Shown here one piece after another: positions 8,087 through 14,981 of a DNA stretch of 20,027 bases; positions within the stretch are counted from its first letter, which is position 1; the number at the start of each line of letters is the position of its first letter. The stretch spans positions 1 through 20,027 of the forward strand of contig JAJPKG010000399.1 in assembly GCA_021323815.1 (NCBI GenBank), written 5' to 3'. Under the pieces are notes generated by a model that saw nothing but the letters and a program-made list of their open reading frames with translations, searched no databases and was not told the DNA's origin. Source of the stretch: Pseudomonadota bacterium. GTDB taxonomy: Bacteria; Chloroflexota; Ktedonobacteria; Ktedonobacterales; JACDGC01. The position numbers were made by a program, and so were the translations under genes.

Positions 8087-8156
8087 GGGCAATCACCAGG
8101 GATTGCCCCTACAGACGTGAGGGCCGGGTGAGTGTATAGGGGCGATGCTGATGACG
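8087..8156. repeat. Two head-to-head TAGGGGC-type hairpin repeats
   Basis: GGGCAATC (8087-8094) and GATTGCCC (8101-8108) form a perfect 8-base-pair stem around ACCAGG. On the minus strand this reads GTAGGGGCAATCCCTGGTG. A second copy in the opposite orientation, TATAGGGGCGATGCTGATGA (8135-8154), starts about 25 bases on. They lie just after selA, next to a family 1 palindromic repeat. A related imperfect hairpin lies at 14918-14938. Function is unknown. Confidence 0.5.
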
Positions 8157-8220
8157 CCCGCCCTGCCTTCCTTGGCGGGAATTTTGCCCGACGCGATCCC
8201 GTCTTCGCGCAGCCCGGCTA

Positions 8221-8266
8221 GGCGTTCTTTTTCGAGCTGGGGAATTTATCCCCCGGCGGGTGCGCC
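8221..8266 (-). repeat. Palindromic repeat family 1, copy A
   Basis: Read on the minus strand, CGCACCCGCCGGGGG leads into a stem-loop at 8257-8236 (one C-A mismatch, one G-T pair, TAAA loop). A TCGAAAAAG spacer and the family tail GCCGGGCTG follow. It begins about a dozen bases after the cheB stop and in the same direction, so cheB transcripts should carry it at the 3' end. No T-tract follows the stem. Confidence 0.65.
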
Positions 8267-8277
8267 ATGCGTGATGC

Positions 8278-9411
8278 TCACGATACACGCTTGCGAGCAG
8301 CACCGTTCAGGTAGGCGACGATGCGCCCTGCCATATCGTCAAGCGGCACCACCTCGGTCGCCAGGCCGGCTTCGATGACACAGCGCGGCATGCCATAGAT
8401 GACGCAGGTCGCCTCGTTTTGCGCCAGCACCCAGCCGCCCGCCGCGTGGATGGCGGCAGCGCCGGCGGTGCCATCGCGTCCCATGCCGGTGAGGATGACG
8501 CACGCGACGCGACCTTCTGCCACTTCAGCCGCCGAGGCCAGCGTCACATCCACAGCGGGGCGCACGCCATGCACGCGCGGGCCTTGATCCAGCTTGATCT
8601 TGAGCGCGCCGCCTTCGGCGATGAAGCACAGGTGATGGTCGCCCGGCGCGATGAGCACCTCGCCGGTCATCACCGTGTCGCCAGCAGCCGCCTCACGCAC
8701 CGGCACAGCAGAAAGATCGTCCAAGCGCGCCGCCAGGGATGTGGTGAAACCAGGCGGCATATGCTGCACCACCACCACGCCGGCATCGAGATCTGCCGGC
8801 AAGTGGGGGATGACCGCCGTCAGCGCTTGCGGGCCGCCGGTGGAACTGCCGATGATCACCAGACGGCGCGCCGGCATGCGCCCTCCGCTTGATAGCATTT
8901 TGCGCGGCGCAACCAGCGCGGTCGGCGCGGCTGGGGTACGGCGCACGCGCGCGCTGGCCGCGTTATGCACCGCGCGCAGCAGCATCTCGCGGATGCTCCC
9001 CAGGTTCGGTGAAATGGAGCCGGCGGGCTTCAGGATAAAGTCCACCGCGCCGAGTTCCAGGGCGCGCACGGTGTTGGCGCGCCCGATGCCCTCATTGCTG
9101 CTGAGCATGATGACGCGCGCCTGGCAGGCTTCCAGAATGCGCGGCAGCGCGCCCAGCCCGTCAAGTTGCGGCATCTCGATATCCAGCGTGATCACGTCGG
9201 GCTGCAACTCGCGCGCCATCGCAATCGCCTCGATGCCGTTGCGCGCCGCACCCACCACCGCAATGCGCTGATCTGCGGTCAGCTCGCGGGTGATGACGTG
9301 GCGCATGAAGGTGCTGTCATCAACGATCAGCACGCGCACAGGGGCATCGCTCTCGCGTGGCACCGGGGCGGGCCGCAACGGCGGGCGGCTCCAATCAGGG
9401 CGTTGTGACAT
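8278..9411 (-). CDS. cheB: Chemotaxis response regulator protein-glutamate methylesterase
   Basis: Removes methyl groups from (and can deamidate) glutamate side chains of chemoreceptors when phosphorylated by CheA, giving adaptation. The 377 residues hold an N-terminal receiver domain (about 25-140) with acidic Asp31/Asp32, phospho-acceptor Asp77 in TLDIEMPQLDG and Lys128. After a linker comes the methylesterase domain (about 183-370), with catalytic Ser190 (GSSTGGPQAL), His217 (VQHMPPGF) and Asp313 (GMGRDG). The start has GGAGG 9 bases upstream. It is the last gene of the che operon, 29 bases after cheY. No cheR is present in the window, although the methylation cycle needs it. Confidence 0.97.
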   Translation of the reverse strand: MSQRPDWSRPPLRPAPVPRESDAPVRVLIVDDSTFMRHVITRELTADQRIAVVGAARNGIEAIAMARELQPDVITLDIEMPQLDGLGALPRILEACQARVIMLSSNEGIGRANTVRALELGAVDFILKPAGSISPNLGSIREMLLRAVHNAASARVRRTPAAPTALVAPRKMLSSGGRMPARRLVIIGSSTGGPQALTAVIPHLPADLDAGVVVVQHMPPGFTTSLAARLDDLSAVPVREAAAGDTVMTGEVLIAPGDHHLCFIAEGGALKIKLDQGPRVHGVRPAVDVTLASAAEVAEGRVACVILTGMGRDGTAGAAAIHAAGGWVLAQNEATCVIYGMPRCVIEAGLATEVVPLDDMAGRIVAYLNGAARKRVS

Positions 9412-9440
9412 GGTTTGCTTCCTCCTTCGGTCTGCCCTGG

Positions 9441-9800
9441 TTACGCCGCCAGCAGCTTGCTCACTGCTGCCACCAGGCGCTCTTCATCGAACGGCTTCAG
9501 CACGAAGTCCGCCGCGCCGGATTTGATGGCTTCCAGCACCATCGACTGCTGGCCCATCGCGGAAACCATCGCCACTTTTGCTTGGGGCGCGCGTGCTTTG
9601 ATCGCTTTGAGCGCCTCAATGCCGTCCATTTCCGGCATGGTGATATCCAGCAAGGTCAGTTCTGGCTGCTCTTTGTCAAATACGTCCAGCGCTTGCAGGC
9701 CGTTTTCGGCTTCGACCACCGTATGACCAAGTTTCGTCAGCACTTTCGCGCAGCGCATCCGCATGAAAGCCGCGTCATCAACCAGTAATACCTTCGCCAT
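9441..9800 (-). CDS. cheY: Chemotaxis response regulator CheY
   Basis: Single-domain receiver of 119 residues, the length of a stand-alone CheY, with no output domain. Phosphorylated by CheA, it would bind the flagellar switch and set rotation bias. The signature residues are present: Asp8/Asp9, phospho-acceptor Asp52 in LLDITMPEMDG, Ser80 in place of the switch Thr/Ser, and Lys102 in LKPF. GGAG lies 8 bases before the ATG. It sits between cheD (42 bases upstream) and cheB (29 bases downstream), and CheC should be its phosphatase. The operon context supports CheY over a generic response regulator. Confidence 0.93.
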   Translation of the reverse strand: MAKVLLVDDAAFMRMRCAKVLTKLGHTVVEAENGLQALDVFDKEQPELTLLDITMPEMDGIEALKAIKARAPQAKVAMVSAMGQQSMVLEAIKSGAADFVLKPFDEERLVAAVSKLLAA

Positions 9801-9842
9801 CGCTGTTTCTCCATCTCATCGTTGTCAGGGATGCCATCTCCG

Positions 9843-10367
9843 TCATAATTCCCGTGGGGTGCCGTTGGTAGCGCGCACATGCACCTTGCCGGTGGCGACG
9901 CTGAGCGTCAGGGTGCGGCCCGCCGCGCCGCCGAAATCACTGGCGGCCAGCGTAATGCCTTCACGCTGCAAAGATGCGACGACGACCGCCGCGTTGCGCT
10001 CGCCGATGCCTTTGAGCGCACCATTAGCGGCGAGCGCGCCCAGCATTTGCGCTCCGCCAGCAGCGACGACGCGCAGGCGCGAGCGCAGGCCCCCGGCGGC
10101 TTCCACCTCGCGCAGCAACAGCGGCACGCCGGTGGAAGCGAACCGTGCCGGCGTTGCGGGCGGTTTGTCGCCCGGCGGCTCAGGCAGCAGGATGTGAATG
10201 AGTCCTGCGACCCGCGCCACGCCGTCCCACGCCGCGATGGCGATGCAGGACCCCAGACCATACGCTGCCAGCAGCGTTTCCCGGTCGCGCGAGACGACGC
10301 ATTGGCCGATGCCCGCCGCCAGGCAGACGGTCTCGCTGGAAGGCAGGTCGGCGGAAAGAGCACTCAT
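9843..10367 (-). CDS. cheD: Chemoreceptor glutamine deamidase CheD
   Basis: Deamidates specific glutamines in chemoreceptors and binds CheC, raising CheC phosphatase activity. The 174-residue protein keeps the catalytic Cys41 in YGLGSCIAI and His58 in GLIHILLP. Their spacing of 17 residues equals that of the Thermotoga Cys27/His44 pair. The later DFGGAAGRTLTLSVATGKV stretch matches the family C-terminal GG..GR pattern. Its ATG overlaps the cheC stop by 4 bases (ATGA), which implies translational coupling. CheD and CheC being adjacent fits their known complex. Confidence 0.95.
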   Translation of the reverse strand: MSALSADLPSSETVCLAAGIGQCVVSRDRETLLAAYGLGSCIAIAAWDGVARVAGLIHILLPEPPGDKPPATPARFASTGVPLLLREVEAAGGLRSRLRVVAAGGAQMLGALAANGALKGIGERNAAVVVASLQREGITLAASDFGGAAGRTLTLSVATGKVHVRATNGTPREL

Positions 10368-11041
10368 ACGCGCTTGCCCCCTCTCGCCTCCGTCGCCGTC
10401 AACGCGCGAATCAGCGCGTCCAGCCCTTCTGGGCGCGGGATAAGCGCCAGCGCGCCGGTGGTGGCGAAGGCATCCATCGTGATGTTGGTTTCGATATAGA
10501 GGGCTTCATCCGCCACCTGCGCGATGTCGAGCAGCGGCATTTCGAGGATGGCCCCAGCCATGTCGGTGACAACCGCCGGGCAAGAGGGGCCGATGCGCAG
10601 CTTCGTCGCGTCGGCCAACGCGTTCAGCAAGCCGGAAGCGGTGATGTTGCCTACCTCACCCTGCGCCGAGTGGATGAGATCCTCGCGCTTGTCGGCGGGT
10701 GGGTCCAGCTCGGCGATGAGCGGGGCCACTAGGGCGCGGGCGTCATCGGGCGTGAGGAGCATCAGGAAATGTCCCTCCACGTCGCCGGTGACGCCCAGAT
10801 AGATGCCCGTCATCACCGACTCCGCGTCGCGCTCCGGTGCCAGATCAAAAGCCGAACCGAGGGCGCACTCCACCAGATGGTCCACCGCGCACAAACCCAA
10901 GCGTGGAGCTTCGATGGTGATCGGCTTGCCCACGAAGGACGACAGGTGATCCGCTGCCACTCCCAGGCCCATGGTGATGGCCCGGTGGACGGCTTCTAAC
11001 TGACGGGCGCGACGCATTGTGAGAATGGGACCATTGCTCAT
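10364..11041 (-). CDS. cheC: CheY-P phosphatase CheC
   Basis: Dephosphorylates CheY-P and partners CheD in the Bacillus/Thermotoga type of adaptation. In this 225-residue protein the C-terminal half carries the active-site signature SxxxExxN followed by 22 residues and Pro: Ser125, Glu129, Asn132, Pro155. The equivalent N-terminal stretch (AVHRAITMGLGVAADHLS) lacks the Glu and Asn. So only one of the two pseudo-symmetric sites looks active, whereas some CheC proteins have two. Both ends overlap neighbours by 4 bases (cheA stop/cheC start and cheC stop/cheD start). CheX or FliY would be alternatives, but size and the adjacent cheD support CheC. Confidence 0.9.
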   Translation of the reverse strand: MSNGPILTMRRARQLEAVHRAITMGLGVAADHLSSFVGKPITIEAPRLGLCAVDHLVECALGSAFDLAPERDAESVMTGIYLGVTGDVEGHFLMLLTPDDARALVAPLIAELDPPADKREDLIHSAQGEVGNITASGLLNALADATKLRIGPSCPAVVTDMAGAILEMPLLDIAQVADEALYIETNITMDAFATTGALALIPRPEGLDALIRALTATEARGGKRV

Positions 11042-13662
11042 GCGGCGACTCCTACCCCGCGCTCGGCGGATATAATGTGCTTGATCAGCGCGGGGATGTC
11101 GAGGATGGGCGCAACCTGGCCGTCGCCGAGCACCGCGCCGCCCGAAATGCCATGCGCCGCGCGGAACAGGTTGCCCAGCGGCTTGATGACGATCTCTTGC
11201 TCGCCGATGAGGGCATCCACAATCAAGCCGCCGCGCCGGTCGCCCCAGCGGACGGCTACGACGAACTGGCGTTGAGCGCGTTCCGCGTTTTCCTGCTGCC
11301 CGGCGGCGAGTTCTTCGGCGAAGATGTCGCGTAAGCGCATCAGCGGCAGCACTTCGCCGCGCAATTCGATGGCTTCGTGCCCGTTCACCGAGCGCAGCTT
11401 GTCGCGCTCGATGCGCAGCGCTTCCACCACCGAGGTCAGCGGGATGGCGAAGGTCTGGCCCGCCACGTCGATGAGCAGCGCGCGAATGATGGCCAATGTC
11501 AGTGGCAGGCGCACGGTGAAGCGCGTTCCCTGGCCCACCTCGGTCTCGACCGTGATGCTGCCGTTCAGCCGCTCGACATTGGTGCGCACGATGTCCATGC
11601 CCACGCCGCGCCCGGAAATGTCGCTGATCTGCTCGGCGGTGGAAAAGCCTGGGGCGAAGATGAGATCCAGCGCCTCGCGCTCGCCCATGCGCGCCGCCGC
11701 CTCGGCGGAGATGATCCCCTTGCTGACGGCTTTTTGCTTGATGACTTCGGCGTCGATGCCCCGGCCATCGTCTTCCACGTCGATGACGATCTGGTTTTCT
11801 TCGTGACGCGCGGCCAGACGCACCTGCCCGGTCTCGCTCTTGCCGGCGGCCAGGCGTTTTTCCTCCGGCTCAATGCCGTGATCGATGGAGTTGCGCAACA
11901 GGTGGATGATGGGGTCGCCGATCTGCTCGGCCACGCTGCGGTCCAGCTCGGTATCTTTGCCCTCAACGATGAAGTCGATTTTCTTGCCGACTTTCTGCGC
12001 CAGGTCGCGCACTAGGCGCGGGAACTTGCTGAAGACCGATTCGATGGGCAGCATGCGCGAGCGCATCACTTCATCTTGCAGGTCGTCGCTGATGCGCGCC
12101 AGATGGCGGCACGTCTCGGTCAGTTCCTCGGCCATGGCGGCGTCGCCGGAATGCTGGCTGACCTTGTTGGCGATGCGCGCCAGCCGCGTGCGGTCGATGA
12201 CCAGCTCGCCGACGAGGTTCATCAGCGCGTCCAGCCGTTCCACGTCGATGCGCACCATGCGCGGGGCATGCGTGGCTGATGCGCCATTCGCAGCCCCACC
12301 TTCGGGATGCTCAGCGGCTTTGGCTGGCGTTGGTGTGGATGGTGCTGGGGCAGACTGGGCACCCGGCATGGTTGTTGGCACGGGTTGTAGCGCAGGTGCG
12401 AGGTGAGCGCCAGGCACGCCCGCCGGGATGGATTGTCCCGCAGGTGCGAGGTGAGCGACGGTCACGCCCGCCGGGGGCTGAACCTCCCGGCTCGGAAAGA
12501 CAAACCCCTCCGGGCTGGAAACGGGCGCGGCATCGACGGCATCCGCTGTCACATCGGTTACGGTAACCTCTGGGATGCGCTCAACTTCGGCGCGCAGGGC
12601 GGCGAGGGTCTCGGCTGCTGAGCCGGAGCGCGCCAGCCACACCGTGACTTCGCGGCATGCATTCGCCTGGCCGGCCTCGATGGCTTCGAGGGTAGGCTCG
12701 CTTGCGCGCACGGTTCCGGCTGCGCCACAAGCTAACACCACTTGCAGCGCGCGGGCGGCAGGCAGCGGGCAGCGTTCGTTGATGGCGACGGTCACGCGCC
12801 ACAGTTCGCCGGATGCGTCATCAGCGTCAGCAGGAGCAGCAGACGGGGCGATATCGCCTTCCGGTGTGACGGCGCTCACCGTCACTTCCAAGATGTTGCC
12901 GACTGCCGCGCGAATCTGTTCCGCGATGTCGCCGGAAATGCCGGGCTTGAGCCACAGCGTCAGCGTCGAACCAGCGGTCACTTTGCCGCTTTCCACAACC
13001 TCGCCGGTGGGATCGCTCTTGACGACCTCGCCCATGTTGGCGGCGGCGAGCAACACTTGCAGCGCCCGCACAGACGGCAGCAGGCAGCTTTCCGCGATCT
13101 GCACTTCCACGCGCCACAGGGGGGCTTGGGGAACTGCGACGGGGACAGGCACAGGTGGTGTGCCGGGCGCAGCCGCCGGGGGCTGAACCCCTCGGCTCGG
13201 ATTGGCAAACCCCTCCGGGCTGGTAGCAGGCACCGGGTTTGCCGCGCCCTCAGTGGCGGGGGCGGCCAGCGCATTGAGCGCCTGGCACAGATCGTCGATG
13301 GCGATGTCACTTTCCACCAGCGTCGTCACTTCGTCCAGCAGCACGCGCAGGGCATCCACCCCTTGCAGCAGCAGGTCGATCATCTGCGTGGTGACGGGCA
13401 GCAGGTGATGGCGCACCTGGTCCAGCACGGTTTCGATGGCATGCGTCAGGCGCGCCATGCGTTGATGGCCGATGGCCCCGGAAGATCCTTTGAGCGTGTG
13501 CGCGGCGCGGAAGATCTCTTGCAACAGCTCGCTGTTGGCATCGCCTTCGTGTTCCAGCCGCAGCAGATCTTGGCTGAGCAGTTCCATCTGCTCTTCCGCC
13601 TCGCTCAAAAAGATGACCATCTCTTCCGGGGTCGCGTCAAACGTCAAGGGTTGTCCGGTCAT
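11038..13662 (-). CDS. cheA: Chemotaxis histidine kinase CheA with duplicated P2-like domain
   Basis: Autophosphorylates on the P1 histidine under receptor control and passes phosphate to CheY and CheB. Of 874 residues, P1/Hpt spans about 10-115 with His55 in AAHTLKGSSG. Two similar ~85-residue domains lie at about 182-268 and 287-372; both begin LWRV and contain a ..RALQV.LA core, so they look like tandem P2 domains. P3 lies at about 468-530. P4 follows, with N-box HLLRNSIDHG, G1 DVEDDGRGID, F-box APGFSTAEQ and G2 GRGVGMDIV. P5, CheW-like, is about 725-860. The linkers at about 148-164 and 382-425 are encoded by palindromic repeats. The start at ATG 13662 has GGAAG 11 bases upstream; a TTG at 13683 also fits the frame but has no ribosome site. 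It overlaps cheC by 4 bases. Confidence 0.96.
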   Translation of the reverse strand: MTGQPLTFDATPEEMVIFLSEAEEQMELLSQDLLRLEHEGDANSELLQEIFRAAHTLKGSSGAIGHQRMARLTHAIETVLDQVRHHLLPVTTQMIDLLLQGVDALRVLLDEVTTLVESDIAIDDLCQALNALAAPATEGAANPVPATSPEGFANPSRGVQPPAAAPGTPPVPVPVAVPQAPLWRVEVQIAESCLLPSVRALQVLLAAANMGEVVKSDPTGEVVESGKVTAGSTLTLWLKPGISGDIAEQIRAAVGNILEVTVSAVTPEGDIAPSAAPADADDASGELWRVTVAINERCPLPAARALQVVLACGAAGTVRASEPTLEAIEAGQANACREVTVWLARSGSAAETLAALRAEVERIPEVTVTDVTADAVDAAPVSSPEGFVFPSREVQPPAGVTVAHLAPAGQSIPAGVPGAHLAPALQPVPTTMPGAQSAPAPSTPTPAKAAEHPEGGAANGASATHAPRMVRIDVERLDALMNLVGELVIDRTRLARIANKVSQHSGDAAMAEELTETCRHLARISDDLQDEVMRSRMLPIESVFSKFPRLVRDLAQKVGKKIDFIVEGKDTELDRSVAEQIGDPIIHLLRNSIDHGIEPEEKRLAAGKSETGQVRLAARHEENQIVIDVEDDGRGIDAEVIKQKAVSKGIISAEAAARMGEREALDLIFAPGFSTAEQISDISGRGVGMDIVRTNVERLNGSITVETEVGQGTRFTVRLPLTLAIIRALLIDVAGQTFAIPLTSVVEALRIERDKLRSVNGHEAIELRGEVLPLMRLRDIFAEELAAGQQENAERAQRQFVVAVRWGDRRGGLIVDALIGEQEIVIKPLGNLFRAAHGISGGAVLGDGQVAPILDIPALIKHIISAERGVGVAA
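12391..12486. repeat. 48-base tandem repeat inside cheA
   Basis: Two adjacent 48-base units (12391-12438 and 12439-12486) both begin CGCAGGTGCGAGGTGAGCG and both contain ACGCCCGCCGGG. The period is a multiple of three, so CheA gains two 16-residue units with the shared pattern PAGVxxAHLAPA. The second unit runs straight into palindromic repeat copy B, whose first arm it shares. Confidence 0.8.
12463..12518 (+). repeat. Palindromic repeat family 1, copy B (within cheA)
   Basis: CACGCCC leads into an 8-base-pair stem (12470-12477 with 12484-12491, one G-T pair) around CTGAAC. The spacer TCGGAAAGACAAAC and tail CCCTCCGGGCTGG follow. It lies on the strand opposite to cheA and is translated as part of the linker before P3 (PEGFVFPSREVQPPAG). 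It is close to identical to copy C 700 bases away. Confidence 0.8.
13170..13223 (+). repeat. Palindromic repeat family 1, copy C (within cheA)
   Basis: The stem 13175-13182 with 13089+ family arm 13189-13196 has 8 base pairs with one G-T pair, around CTGAAC. The spacer TCGGATTGGCAAAC and tail CCCTCCGGGCTGG follow. It is translated within cheA in the same frame as copy B (PEGFANPSRGVQPPA), in the linker between P1 and the first P2-like domain. Confidence 0.8.
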
Positions 13663-13706
13663 ATATGATGATGCTTCCTTCAATGTTCGTTGCGGCTGGT
13701 GCCGCG

Positions 13707-14198
13707 CTAGCGCAGATCGGTGGCTTCCAGTTGTTGCTGTTCCACCGGCGAGAGCACCTGATCAAGATCCAGCAGGACGATCAGGCGATCATCCAGCTTG
13801 GCGATGCCGCGCAGATAGCGGCTGTCGATGCCAGCCACCAGCGGCGAGGGCGGCTCAATGCGATCCGGCGGCACGCGCAACACTTCCGAGACGCCATCCA
13901 CGATCAAGCCCAGCGTTTGCCCGCTGATCTCGACCACGACAATGCGGCTGGCGCGGGTGTGCTCGTTGGCGCGCAGGTTGAAGCGCTTGCGCAGGTCCAG
14001 CACGGGAATGACCTTGCCGCGCAGGTTGATCACGCCCTCGACGCACGCTGGCGCGCCGGGGATGACGGTGATCTGCTGCAAGCGGATAATCTCATGCACG
14101 CGTGCGATGTTGACGGCATACGCTTCGTTGAAGACATCAAAGACAACAACTTGCTCGTCGTCCAGAGCGGTTTGGGTCACGGTTGGCGCTTGGGTCAT
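13707..14198 (-). CDS. cheW: Chemotaxis coupling protein CheW
   Basis: Adaptor of 163 residues that joins chemoreceptors to the CheA P5 domain in the signalling array at the cytoplasmic membrane. It is one CheW domain (about 15-155). The family core IPGAPACVEGVINLRGKVIP is followed by VLDLRKRFNL, then the VDGVSEVLRV segment and ILLDLDQVL-like C-terminal strand (IVLLDLDQVL). AAGGAGGG lies 6 bases before the ATG, the strongest ribosome site in the operon. It is the first gene, with cheA about 44 bases downstream. I found no convincing promoter in the 270 bases upstream, which are shared with a divergent gene. Confidence 0.96.
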   Translation of the reverse strand: MTQAPTVTQTALDDEQVVVFDVFNEAYAVNIARVHEIIRLQQITVIPGAPACVEGVINLRGKVIPVLDLRKRFNLRANEHTRASRIVVVEISGQTLGLIVDGVSEVLRVPPDRIEPPSPLVAGIDSRYLRGIAKLDDRLIVLLDLDQVLSPVEQQQLEATDLR

Positions 14199-14403
14199 GG
14201 TTTACCCTCCTTTCTTCTCTGCTATCGACATTGGGCGAAAGAAGATGAAGGGGATCAAAAAAGCCAGTTGGCGATCAGGCATCGTCAACCGGCATAGCCC
14301 CACCCCGACGATGACTGGGATCGCTTCCCCAAGCATGCCGGCATATTATGCTGTGCAGGCCGGGAGAGAACAGCCTGGCATGCCGTCTGCTGCCAGATGG
14401 CGC

Positions 14404-14433
14404 TGGACGCTGTGCCGGCGCAAGTGGTACAGT
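14404..14433 (+). promoter_or_regulatory. Candidate promoter of the small membrane protein gene
   Basis: TGGACG (14404-14409), 18 bases, then TACAGT (14428-14433) gives a plausible sigma-70 pair ending 35 bases before the ATG at 14469. It lies in the 270-base divergent space shared with cheW. That space also contains a 10-base palindrome, ATGCCGGCAT (14335-14344). Confidence 0.35.
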
Positions 14434-14468
14434 AGTGATGAAGAGACCGTGAAGAGGACTGATTTCGG

Positions 14469-14879
14469 ATGAACAAACCCATCCCAACGGCGGTGCATGG
14501 CGTGCTGGACTACGTTTCGGCAGCCGGTTTCGTTGTGGTGCCACACCTGTTTGGCGCGACCAAAATCGGCCAGCGTGTTATGTATGGTTTCGCTGCCGCT
14601 ACCGTGCTCTCTAGCGCGTTGACGAAATATGAAGAGGGCATCTGGCGCGTGCTGCCGGTGAAAGCGCATCTGGTGCTGGATGCCGTCAGCGGCATGTTGC
14701 TGTGCGGCGCGGCGTTCTCGCATAAACGGGCCTCCTCGCGCGCCATGCTCATCGGCATGGGTCTGACCGAGATCGCCCTGGCCGCGCTCACCACGACCAC
14801 CTCTCCCCTTGAAGCCGCCGAGCAGCGCCCCTGGTTCGCCTTGCCGCAGAAACTGCGGTCGCTGGTCACCAGCAGATAG
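14469..14879 (+). CDS. Small integral membrane protein of unknown function
   Basis: A 136-residue protein with about four hydrophobic segments: near 10-28 (VLDYVSAAGFVVVPHLFG), 33-51, 66-84 (HLVLDAVSGMLLCGAAFS) and 92-108. The two halves look alike (AVHGVLDY... and KAHLVLDA...), suggesting an internal duplication of a two-helix unit, as in SPW-repeat-type small membrane proteins. I do not recognise a specific family or function. GAGGA lies about 10 bases before the ATG. It is divergent from the che operon, and nothing in the sequence ties it to chemotaxis. Confidence 0.75.
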   Translation: MNKPIPTAVHGVLDYVSAAGFVVVPHLFGATKIGQRVMYGFAAATVLSSALTKYEEGIWRVLPVKAHLVLDAVSGMLLCGAAFSHKRASSRAMLIGMGLTEIALAALTTTTSPLEAAEQRPWFALPQKLRSLVTSR

Positions 14880-14917
14880 CACTGAAACCGCGAAGCAGGG
14901 AACAGCCGTTGCTGAGC

Positions 14918-14938
14918 GGGCAAGGCATGCCATCGCCC
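14918..14938. repeat. Imperfect GGGC...GCCC hairpin related to the TAGGGGC repeats
   Basis: GGGCAAGGCATGCCATCGCCC pairs imperfectly around GGCATGCC. On the minus strand it reads GGGGCGATGGCATGCC, similar to the hairpin repeats at 8087-8156. It lies in the 102-base space between two convergent genes. A short CCGGC/GCCGG hairpin (14963-14979) adjoins the oxidoreductase stop without a T-run. Confidence 0.4.
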
Positions 14939-14981
14939 CTCCAGATTTCCGCCGTCGGATCGCCGGCAGCATCCGCCGGGG

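Noticed and set aside
8087..8266. CRISPR array or tRNA-Sec gene after selA
   Set aside because: The repeats are palindromes of two unrelated kinds without regular spacers, and no cloverleaf with an acceptor stem could be drawn.
13663..13683. TTG start for CheA at 13683
   Set aside because: It has no ribosome binding site, whereas the ATG at 13662 has GGAAG upstream, at a somewhat long spacing.
14199..14260. Sigma-28 promoter before cheW (minus strand GTCGATAG)
   Set aside because: No matching -35 element lies at the needed distance, so I do not call a promoter for the che operon.
14918..14979. Rho-independent terminator between the small membrane protein and oxidoreductase genes
   Set aside because: The hairpins there are imperfect or short and no T-tract follows on either strand.
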